From: Pseudomonadota bacterium
GTDB lineage: Bacteria > Myxococcota_A > Polyangia > Polyangiales > Polyangiaceae
Direction of reading: 5' to 3'
DNA: 21,328 bases
NCBI GenBank assembly: GCA_023402175.1
Contig: JAEXCN010000331.1
Span: 1 to 21,328, forward strand
The notes beneath the pieces are model-generated. The model had not been told where the DNA came from. It searched no databases and saw nothing but the letters and a program-made list of their open reading frames with translations. Each line of letters begins with the position of its first letter. Within the stretch, counting starts at the first letter, position 1. Below are positions 15,604 through 21,328 of this stretch, one piece after another. Made by a program: the position numbers and the translations under genes.

Positions 15604-15858
15604 TCATCGACAATGGCGGATGCGGTCCGGCATCCGAGCCAGCCTTTGGTCGAATGTCGACAGCGCGAGCACCACGAAGAGCGCGCCGAGAACGAGCTCC
15701 ACACCGTGCGCGTGTGGCGCGGTGAAGCCAACCGCGACGCCGATCGTGCCCGCGAGCCCGAGCACCGCGGCGACGCAGCGCTCCTCGAACAGAGCGGGGT
15801 CCGAGACCGCCTCATCGTCCGAGCTCGACTGCGCAACGCGGTACGGATCGGAGGGCAC
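15604..15858 (-). CDS. Small two-helix membrane protein upstream of kdpD, 84 aa
   Basis: GTG 15858 is the only initiator that fits the coding stretch; the ribosome-binding site is weak (a GGAGG lies 18 nt away, too far). Residues 1-27 are acidic and polar, ~28-47 (VAAVLGLAGTIGVAVGF) and ~52-69 (VELVLGALFVVLALSTF) are membrane helices with HAH between them, and the tail is basic. Third positions are G/C-rich as in neighbouring genes. It heads the kdpDE transcription unit and diverges from kup, so a role in K+ or turgor response is a guess from context. No family is recognised. Confidence 0.6.
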   Translation of the reverse strand: MPSDPYRVAQSSSDDEAVSDPALFEERCVAAVLGLAGTIGVAVGFTAPHAHGVELVLGALFVVLALSTFDQRLARMPDRIRHCR

Positions 15859-15881
15859 GTCACGATCTTTAGCGAGCCTCC

Positions 15882-15956
15882 GATCAAGATCGCGTGAAGC
15901 TTCGCGCGAGCACCGCCGTCGATCTCCGCGCCTGCGCGCGATCGTCGGATCAAGAT
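15882..15956. repeat. Direct repeat GATCAAGAT in the kdp/kup divergent spacer
   Basis: Two exact 9-bp copies, at 15882-15890 and 15948-15956, 66 bp apart, in the 224-nt spacer between the divergent kdp-side and kup genes. They lie in its most AT-rich parts. They could be sites for a shared regulator or coincidence; no other support. Confidence 0.25.
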
Positions 15957-16082
15957 TTCGTAAATTCCGCGGCGGTGGCGCTCTGCGCGCCGGCGCATCG
16001 ATTAGCTTTCGTCCAGCTCGATGGCGGACGCGGCGCGCAGTTGGCTTCCGATGGTCGTTCGAGGACCAACAGAGAACCTTTG

Positions 16083-18008
16083 ATGGATATCGTCGCCGGG
16101 CCATCCGCTCCTGCTGCTCATCGGCAGGAGACAACGAGGCTCAAGCTCGCCATTGGTGCGCTCGGAGTCGTCTACGGCGACATCGGGACGTCGCCGCTGT
16201 ACTCGCTGAAGGAGTGCTTCCTCGCGCCTCACGGCGTGCAGGTCAACCCGACCAACGTCTACGGCGTGCTCTCGCTCGTCTTCTTGGCACTCACGCTCGT
16301 CGTCGTCGTCAAATACCTGACGTTCGTGCTTCGGGCCGACAACAACGGCGAGGGCGGGATCCTCGCGCTGCTCGCGCTCCTCAAGCCGAAGGTCATGCCG
16401 ACGGCACTGCCGCCTCCGGATCGCACCCGCAAGCTGCGTGTGCTCATCCTCTTCGGCCTCTTCGGCTCCGCGCTGCTCTACGGCGACGGGGTCATCACGC
16501 CGGCGATCTCCGTGCTGAGCGCGGTCGAAGGCCTCGGCGTCGCGACGAGCGTGCTCGATCCCGTCATCTTGCCGGTGACGGTCGGGCTCCTCGTCGGCCT
16601 GTTCCTCGTGCAGAGGCACGGCACGGCGACCGTCGGGAAGATCTTCGGGCCGACGATGCTGGTCTGGTTCGCGACGCTCGTCGCGACGGGCCTTCCTTGG
16701 GTGTTGCGGCATCCGTCGATCCTCGGCGCGGTCGATCCACGTCACGCGGTCGCGTTCTTCCTGCACAACCGCCTGCACGGCTTCCTCATCCTCGGAGCCG
16801 TCGTCCTCTGCATCACAGGCGGTGAGGCGCTCTACGCGGACATGGGCCACTTCGGTCGTCGACCGATCAAGCTCGCCTGGTACGGCATCGTCTTCCCCGC
16901 GCTCCTCGTGAGCTATTTCGGGCAGGGCGCGCTCTATCTCGAGCGCGGGAGCCTGGTGGAGAACCCGTTCTACGAGCTCGTGACGGGATGGGTTCGCTAT
17001 CCGGTCGTCGCGATCGCGACGGTCGCGACCGTCGTCGCATCGCAGGCGCTCATCTCGGGCGCGTATTCGCTCACCCGGCAGGCGATTCAGCTCGGGTACT
17101 GGCCGCGCATGACCGTGGTCCACACGTCGGGCGCCGCCGAAGGCCAGATCTTCATGCCGCAGGTGAACAACGCGCTGATGGTGGCGTGCGTCGCGCTCGT
17201 TCTCGGCTTCAAGAGCTCGTCGGGCCTCGCCGCTGCGTACGGCATCGCCGTGACGGGGACGATGGCCATCACGAGCATCCTCTTCTACGCCGTCGTCCGC
17301 GTGCACAGGCGGATGCACCCCGCGACCGCGACGGCGCTGCTCGTCCTGTTCCTGACGATCGACCTCGCGTTCTTCTTCGCGAACATCACGAAGATCCACG
17401 ACGGCGGCTGGTTCCCGATCGCGGTCGCGATCGTGATGTTCACCTTCATGACGACTTGGAATCGAGGTCGCGAGGCACTCGGAGGCTTCATGAGGGAGTC
17501 GACGCTTCCGCTCGACGTCTTCCTCGCCGATCTGCACGCGAATCCGATCCACCGCATCCCGGGGACGGGCGTGTTCATGACGTCGAACCTGAAGGGCATT
17601 CCGCCCGTGCTGCTGCACCACGTGAAGCACAATCGCGTCCTCCATGAGCACGTCGTCCTCCTCGCAGTGACGACGGTGAACGTCCCCGAGGTCCCCGCGT
17701 CGGAGCGCGCGTCGATCACGAAGCTCTCGGAGGGCTTCTTCCAGGTGCGGGCGCAATACGGGTTCATGGAGTCGCCGAACGTGCCGGACGTCCTCCAGCG
17801 GTGCGGCCGCGGCTCGTTCCCGACGGGCCCGCTCGAGATCTCGTATTACCTCGGTCGAGAGACGCTCCTCACGAGCGGCCCCTCGAAGCTCGCGCCGTGG
17901 CGAAAGCGGCTCTTCGCCGTGATGTCGCGCAACGCCCAATCGGCGACCGCCTTCTTCAACATCCCGCCGAACCGCGTCGTCGAGCTGGGCACGCAAGTGC
18001 AGCTCTGA
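16083..18008 (+). CDS. kup: Kup (KUP/HAK/KT) potassium uptake protein
   Basis: Inner-membrane, ion-gradient-driven K+ importer. ATG 16083 gives 641 aa (E. coli Kup 622); the frame is open further upstream but without coding character. The family signature YGDIGTSPLY lies at 31-40, followed by LRADNNGEGGILALLAL, LLYGDGVITPAISVLSAVEG, ITGGEALYADMGHFG, FGQGALYL and SQALISGAYSLTRQAIQLGY. About twelve membrane helices span ~20-460, with a soluble C-terminal domain of ~150 residues containing PGTGVFMTSN and the terminal SYYLGRETL and FFNIPPNRVVELG motifs. It is divergently placed beside the Kdp locus, giving the cell low- and high-affinity K+ import from one region. Confidence 0.97.
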   Translation: MDIVAGPSAPAAHRQETTRLKLAIGALGVVYGDIGTSPLYSLKECFLAPHGVQVNPTNVYGVLSLVFLALTLVVVVKYLTFVLRADNNGEGGILALLALLKPKVMPTALPPPDRTRKLRVLILFGLFGSALLYGDGVITPAISVLSAVEGLGVATSVLDPVILPVTVGLLVGLFLVQRHGTATVGKIFGPTMLVWFATLVATGLPWVLRHPSILGAVDPRHAVAFFLHNRLHGFLILGAVVLCITGGEALYADMGHFGRRPIKLAWYGIVFPALLVSYFGQGALYLERGSLVENPFYELVTGWVRYPVVAIATVATVVASQALISGAYSLTRQAIQLGYWPRMTVVHTSGAAEGQIFMPQVNNALMVACVALVLGFKSSSGLAAAYGIAVTGTMAITSILFYAVVRVHRRMHPATATALLVLFLTIDLAFFFANITKIHDGGWFPIAVAIVMFTFMTTWNRGREALGGFMRESTLPLDVFLADLHANPIHRIPGTGVFMTSNLKGIPPVLLHHVKHNRVLHEHVVLLAVTTVNVPEVPASERASITKLSEGFFQVRAQYGFMESPNVPDVLQRCGRGSFPTGPLEISYYLGRETLLTSGPSKLAPWRKRLFAVMSRNAQSATAFFNIPPNRVVELGTQVQL

Positions 18009-18185
18009 GCGTCGGCCAATCGTCGTTGCGTCGCGCCGAGCGCGTTCTGAGCATCGAGCGCGCGCCAGGTCTCATGCGCGACTCAGTCCCTGATTCATCG
18101 GTGTCGGACCTGGTCCCGCGATGATCCGCTTTTCGAGGGCTGTAGACCGCACAACATCGCGATTCTTCGTGGAAGAGCCCCTGGC

Positions 18186-18674
18186 ATGGGTGATGCTGGG
18201 TCGGACACCATGGGGAACCTGGAAGCGGATCACGCTTCACCCATGGGAGCGACGGCGAACATGCCGATGGCCGGTCATGTGACCGAGGAGCGGGCGCGCC
18301 AGAACACGCCGCTCTGGATGGAGACGTCGACGACGCTTCCCGAACCGCGGCGCGGGGCGGCGCCGCCTCCGCGATCGGGCCTCCACACGTTCCTCTTCTT
18401 CGCGCTCATCGTCTTCGTCGTGGGCGCTGCCGGAATCGGTGGTGTTGCCCTCTGGGGTCCGGAGAAGACGATCAAGAACCGAACGCAGTTCGCGACCAAT
18501 CCTCCGCCGCCGACGCCACTGCCTTCACTGCCCGCCGCGGCCTCGTCGGCGACGGCGCTGCCCGTCGTCGCGGAGGTCGTGCCGCCGGCCGTCGAGTCGG
18601 CGCGACCTGCGGAAGCGGCTCCCGCGAAGAAGGGAAAACGAACGCCTCGTGCCGCAGGGAAGAAGGCGCGCTGA
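18186..18674 (+). CDS. Single-span membrane protein with Pro/Ala-rich tail, 162 aa
   Basis: ATG 18186 has a GGAAGAG purine stretch 8 nt upstream; ATG 18210 and 18243 are also possible. Residues 1-65 are polar and Met/Pro-containing. Residues ~66-90 form one strong membrane helix (LHTFLFFALIVFVVGAAGIG, then GVALW). Residues ~100-162 are Pro/Ala-rich and end in a Lys/Arg-rich tail (KKGKRTPRAAGKKAR). The low-complexity tail suggests a disordered extracytoplasmic linker that might contact the cell wall or nucleic acid. No family is recognised. It lies between kup and a receiver protein gene, on the same strand as both. Confidence 0.65.
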   Translation: MGDAGSDTMGNLEADHASPMGATANMPMAGHVTEERARQNTPLWMETSTTLPEPRRGAAPPPRSGLHTFLFFALIVFVVGAAGIGGVALWGPEKTIKNRTQFATNPPPPTPLPSLPAAASSATALPVVAEVVPPAVESARPAEAAPAKKGKRTPRAAGKKAR

Positions 18675-18747
18675 GCGCTGCGCGCTGCTGCGCGCCGTCG
18701 CACCGAGGGCGGCTGGCGTGACGTAGATGCCCGCAGCGGCGTGAATG

Positions 18748-18772
18748 CTGCATCCCAATCGGGCTGATGCAG
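18748..18772 (+). repeat. Inverted repeat spanning the receiver-protein start codon
   Basis: CTGCAT (18748-18753) and ATGCAG (18767-18772) are perfect 6-bp inverted arms separated by 13 nt. The second arm contains the ATG start of the receiver gene. In mRNA this could sequester the start codon; in DNA it could be an operator. The stem is short, so support is weak. Confidence 0.25.
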
Positions 18773-19195
18773 TCCGCTCATCCTCCTCCGCAGGCGCGCG
18801 TCGTGCTCGTCGTGGAGGACAACGTCGACGCGCAAGTCATCACCACCGCTACGCTTCGTCACTTCGGCTACGACGTGATGAAGGCGGAGAACCTCGAAGA
18901 GGCCCGGCAGCTCGCGCGGCAGCAGACGCCCGACGCGGTGGTCCTCGATTGCCGACTCCCCGACGGCGACGGCCTCGAGCTCGCCCGGATCTGGAGGCGC
19001 GATCCCAAGATGAAGACGGTCCCGGTCGTCGTGCTCACGGCCTTCTCGGCCCGTCAGGATGTCGAGGCCGCGATCCTCGCGGGAGCCGATGCATTCCTCG
19101 TCAAGCCCGTCCCGGGCGCGGTGCTCGCGGCGCAGATCGACAAGCTCCTCGCTGGGAACCGGCCGTCGCAGACGCTGCGGGCGCACCGTCCCTGA
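18767..19195 (+). CDS. Stand-alone response-regulator receiver protein (CheY-like), 142 aa
   Basis: A single receiver domain with no output domain. VVLVVEDN (12-19) supplies the acidic pocket; Asp61 in AVVLDCRLPDGDG is the phospho-acceptor, Thr91 in VVVLTAFS the switch residue and Lys113 in FLVKPVPG the conserved lysine. The remaining ~20 C-terminal residues are polar. All catalytic residues are present, so it should be phosphorylated by a kinase or act in a phosphorelay; no cognate kinase lies next to it. The ribosome-binding site is weak. The stop is followed 9 nt later by a GC hairpin. Confidence 0.93.
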   Translation: MQSAHPPPQARVVLVVEDNVDAQVITTATLRHFGYDVMKAENLEEARQLARQQTPDAVVLDCRLPDGDGLELARIWRRDPKMKTVPVVVLTAFSARQDVEAAILAGADAFLVKPVPGAVLAAQIDKLLAGNRPSQTLRAHRP

Positions 19196-19204
19196 CTGCG
19201 GCCG

Positions 19205-19225
19205 CGCCCGCCGAATCGGCGGGCG
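19205..19225 (+). terminator. Candidate GC-rich terminator hairpin after the receiver gene
   Basis: CGCCCGCCG, AAT, CGGCGGGCG: a perfect 9-bp stem with a 3-nt loop, 9 nt after the stop. No T-tract follows, so it departs from a classical intrinsic terminator, but position and stability suggest a transcript end. It also lies just past the convergent stop of the 56-aa gene and could serve both. Confidence 0.5.
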
Positions 19226-19250
19226 GCATCGGTGCGGCATCAGTGCGGGA

Positions 19251-19421
19251 TCATTGAGCCTCGCGTTGTTTTGGTGCCGGCTGACCTCCCGCGGGCGTCC
19301 GTGGCTCGGCCTGCGTTTCAGGTTTCTCGACGACACCTTCGCGCGGCTGTTCCGGCTCGCGCTGTTCGTGCACGTCATCACGATCAGGGCTCTCGACCAC
19401 TTGCTTCTTCGTTTCGTTCAT
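19251..19421 (-). CDS. Small acidic, disordered protein, 56 aa
   Basis: ATG-to-TGA frame with a GAGG ribosome-binding site 7 nt upstream. The product starts MNETKKQVVESPDRDDVHEQ and continues Glu/Pro/Gln-rich to KQREAQ. It has no hydrophobic core, so it is probably intrinsically disordered. Such short charged proteins are common in stress regulons, but no function can be named. It is divergent from the sigma-54 activator gene and has its own -24/-12-like promoter candidate at 19445-19460, which makes it a candidate target of that activator. Confidence 0.65.
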   Translation of the reverse strand: MNETKKQVVESPDRDDVHEQREPEQPREGVVEKPETQAEPRTPAGGQPAPKQREAQ

Positions 19422-19444
19422 CGGTCTGCCTCATCCCTCCGCAT

Positions 19445-19460
19445 TGCAAGAGGAGCCCCA
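19445..19460 (-). promoter_or_regulatory. Candidate sigma-54 promoter for the 56-aa gene
   Basis: On the minus strand TGGGGC, five bases, TTGCA. The GG and GC dinucleotides have the required spacing, and the -12 box is a perfect match to TTGCA; the -24 box lacks the CA of TGGCAC. A start about 12 nt downstream would give a ~13-nt leader that still includes the GAGG ribosome-binding site. Confidence 0.35.
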
Positions 19461-19740
19461 AGGCACAAACGCCATCAGGGCCCCGAGGGGAAAGGCGGGA
19501 CGTCCCAATCCGTTTGCCGGGGCGAGACGTTCGTCGACCCGCTCGCTGGTGACACGCACTTGTTTTCGAGCGCGCTATCTTCGTCCTGTTCGCGACCGAC
19601 CGGACGGGCTCCTGCAGCAGCACCCGATCGCGTCTCGGACCGCTGTCCCAATCGTGACATGACGCATCGAGCGTGGCATCTTGCCTCGCTCGTTTCGCTC
19701 GCCAACCCACATTAAGTGCGGAGTTTTGCGGCTCCGAGGT

Positions 19741-19756
19741 TGGTACAGCCCATGCT
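19741..19756 (+). promoter_or_regulatory. Candidate sigma-54 promoter for the NtrC-type activator
   Basis: TGGTAC, five bases, ATGCT. The -24 box fits TGGYAC fully, the GG-GC spacing is correct, and the -12 box differs by one base from TTGCT. It lies 77 nt upstream of the activator ATG, with a predicted start near 19768. Autoregulation by a sigma-54 activator would be in keeping with the family. Confidence 0.4.
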
Positions 19757-19832
19757 GCCGCGGTCTCACTCCGCCAGCAGTAGAGCTGCTGTTCCTGGGC
19801 TAAAGCGCCCCAACCGCTCCGAGGTATTCACG

Positions 19833-21239
19833 ATGAAAGGCCACATCCTGGTCGTCGACGATGAGCAGGAGACCTGCGACCTGCTCGAGATGGCGCTCGG
19901 CCGGCACGGCTTCAAGGTCACAGCGTCAACCAACGCGCAGCGAGCGCTCGAGCTCGTCGCAGAGCAGGACTTCGACGTCGTGCTCACCGACCTGAGCATG
20001 CCGGAGATGAGCGGTCTCGATCTCTGCGAGCGCGTGCTCGGAACGCGTCCCGACATGCCCGTCGTCGTCATCACGGGGCAGGGAAGCCTCGAGACGGCGA
20101 TCGGCGCGATCCGCGTCGGCGCGTACGACTTCATCACGAAGCCGGTCGATCCGAAGTTGCTCTTCCTCAGCGTCTCGCGTGCGATCCAGCACCGCCGCCT
20201 CTCCGACGAGGTGAAGCGGCTGCGCCAGGCGGTCGACGGCGAGAGTGGCGATCAGAAGATCGTCGGGCAGAGCGGCGCCATGCGGCGCGTCTACGAGCTG
20301 ATCAACCGCGTCGGCGAGAGCGATGCGTCCGTCCTCATCCACGGCGAGACGGGTACCGGAAAGGAGCTCATCGCGCGCGGCATCCACGGCAAGAGCCGTC
20401 GCAAGAACGGTCCGTTCGTGGCGATCAACTGCGCGGCAGTCCCGCACTCGCTGCTCGAGAGCGAGCTCTTCGGCCATGCGCGCGGCGCGTTCACCGACGC
20501 GAAGGCCCAGCGCACGGGTCTCTTCGTCCAGGCGAGCGGCGGAACGCTCTTCCTCGACGAGATCGGCGAGCTGCCGATCGACGTGCAGCCGAAGCTGCTC
20601 CGCGCGCTCCAGGAGCGCAAGGTCCGTCCCGTCGGCGCGAACCAGGAGATCCCGTTCGACGCGCGCATCGTCGCCGCGACGAACCGCAATCTCGAGGACG
20701 AGGTCTACGAGAAGCGCTTCCGCGAGGACCTCTACTACCGCATCAACGTCGTGAAGATCGACGTGCCCCCGCTCCGCGAGCGCGGTGGCGACGTCCTTCA
20801 TCTCGCGCAGCACTTCCTCAAGCAGTTCGCCGAGCGGAACGCCAAGCCCTCGCTCGAGCTGTCGACGACGGCTGCCGAGAAGCTGATGGCGTACAACTGG
20901 CCCGGCAACGTCCGCGAGCTCGAGAACTGCATGGAGCACGCGGTCGCCCTCGCGCGCTTCGATCAGATCACGGTCGAGGACCTGCCCGAGAAGATTCGCG
21001 CGTACCGCGCCGAGCGCTTTGTCGTCGCGGCGAACGATCCGACGGAGATCGTCACGATGGACGAGCTCGAGCGCCGTTACATCCTGCGCGTCCTCTCGCT
21101 CGTCGGCGGGAACAAGTCGCGCGCGGCACAGGTGCTCGGGTTCGACCGACGCACGCTCTACCGCAAGCTCGAACGCTACGGCGCCGCCGCCGGCGGCGAG
21201 CCCGTGAAGGGCGAAGGCGCGGACCTGCCGCCCTCGTAA
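19833..21239 (+). CDS. NtrC-family sigma-54-dependent response regulator, 468 aa
   Basis: Phosphorylation-controlled activator of sigma-54 RNA polymerase. ATG 19833 has GAGG 8 nt upstream; an in-frame extension to 19716 lacks coding character. The receiver domain spans ~3-118 with Asp9-Asp10, phospho-acceptor Asp53 in VLTDLSMPEMSG, Thr81 and Lys103. The AAA+ domain spans ~142-370 with Walker A GETGTGKE (171-178), ESELFGHARGAFTDA (209-223), Walker B GTLFLDEIGEL (237-247) and sensor regions LREDLYYRINV-like and NWPGNVRELEN. The Fis-type helix-turn-helix is near the C-terminus (GGNKSRAAQVLGFDRRTLYRKL). The sigma-54-contacting loop reads GAFTDA, not the commonest GAFTGA. No partner kinase is in the window. 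Confidence 0.96.
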   Translation: MKGHILVVDDEQETCDLLEMALGRHGFKVTASTNAQRALELVAEQDFDVVLTDLSMPEMSGLDLCERVLGTRPDMPVVVITGQGSLETAIGAIRVGAYDFITKPVDPKLLFLSVSRAIQHRRLSDEVKRLRQAVDGESGDQKIVGQSGAMRRVYELINRVGESDASVLIHGETGTGKELIARGIHGKSRRKNGPFVAINCAAVPHSLLESELFGHARGAFTDAKAQRTGLFVQASGGTLFLDEIGELPIDVQPKLLRALQERKVRPVGANQEIPFDARIVAATNRNLEDEVYEKRFREDLYYRINVVKIDVPPLRERGGDVLHLAQHFLKQFAERNAKPSLELSTTAAEKLMAYNWPGNVRELENCMEHAVALARFDQITVEDLPEKIRAYRAERFVVAANDPTEIVTMDELERRYILRVLSLVGGNKSRAAQVLGFDRRTLYRKLERYGAAAGGEPVKGEGADLPPS

Positions 21240-21248
21240 TCGCACACT

Positions 21249-21328
21249 GCCCAGCGCATTGCACGGCGCCCAGCGCCCAGCGCATTGCACGGCGCCCAGC
21301 GCCCAGCGCATTGCACGGCGCCCAGCGC
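21249..21328 (+). repeat. 26-bp tandem repeat, three copies, running off the window
   Basis: Exact 26-bp units begin at 21249, 21275 and 21301, and the next unit's first two bases end the window. Each unit contains GCCCAGCGCA, TTGCACGGCG and CCCAGC; CCCAGC therefore recurs within the unit as well. The array starts 9 nt after the activator stop, is noncoding and shows no change between copies. It could be a minisatellite, a transcript-end element or the collapsed edge of a larger repeat. Confidence 0.93.

Larger units (their letters stand above)
19422..19832. other. Intergenic region, 411 nt, between divergent genes
   Basis: It holds no convincing coding frame; the short frames here have odd composition and no ribosome-binding sites. 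It is less GC-rich than its surroundings. It contains two -24/-12-like candidates facing outward (19445-19460 minus, 19741-19756 plus) and two direct copies of GTCCCAATC (19502-19510 and 19645-19653). These copies could be upstream activator sites, though that is speculative. Confidence 0.5.

Noticed and set aside
16002..17996. 664-codon minus-strand frame opposite kup
   Set aside because: Antisense shadow of kup with Asp/Arg/Glu-rich composition and no recognisable domain.
19674..19692. TGGCAT...CTTGCC motif upstream of the activator gene
   Set aside because: The spacing between the -24 and -12 dinucleotides is wrong for a sigma-54 promoter.
19384..19710. 108-codon minus-strand frame in the divergent spacer
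   Set aside because: Composition is unlike a protein, no ribosome-binding site is seen, and it overlaps the well-supported 56-aa gene in another frame.

Overview
The window is very GC-rich, with tightly packed genes on both strands, strong G/C preference at third codon positions and frequent 4-nt start/stop overlaps. These traits, the style of the sigma-54 activator and the many small lineage-type proteins suggest a myxobacterium-like deltaproteobacterium (Myxococcota). That placement is inference; no rRNA or tRNA gene is present to confirm it.

Layout. (1) 1-918: 3' part of a probable outer-membrane/surface protein gene. (2) 982-6998: an accessory block bracketed by two paralogous 51- and 53-codon microprotein genes in the same orientation, each preceded by the same promoter-like element at the same distance. 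Between them lie a 95-aa membrane protein, a 223-aa unknown protein, a three-gene operon (small membrane protein, cysteine-poor HMA-like protein, P1B-like P-type ATPase without a CPx motif) and a divergent EcsC/TerB-like membrane protein. (3) 7086-15858: a complete minus-strand Kdp potassium-uptake locus, in transcription order an 84-aa membrane protein, a doubtful 32-aa ORF, kdpD, kdpE, a 26-aa membrane peptide, kdpF, kdpA, kdpB and kdpC. (4) 16083-18008: kup, a second potassium importer, divergent from the Kdp locus. (5) 18186-21239: a single-TM protein, a stand-alone receiver protein, a 56-aa acidic protein on the minus strand and an NtrC-type sigma-54 activator, with candidate -24/-12 promoters facing both ways in the intergenic region. 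(6) 21249-end: a 26-bp tandem repeat running off the window.

How the genes fit together. Kdp (ATP-driven, high affinity, controlled by KdpD/KdpE) and Kup (ion-gradient driven) form a potassium-homeostasis island. The 26-aa peptide has a strong ribosome-binding site and sits in the kdp leader, so it is a likely extra small Kdp component. The P-type ATPase operon looks like a self-contained transporter with two dedicated accessory proteins; its substrate cannot be read from the sequence because the usual thiol ligands are missing. The most original signals are the microprotein pair with its shared upstream element, the atypical ATPase cassette and the kdp leader peptide.
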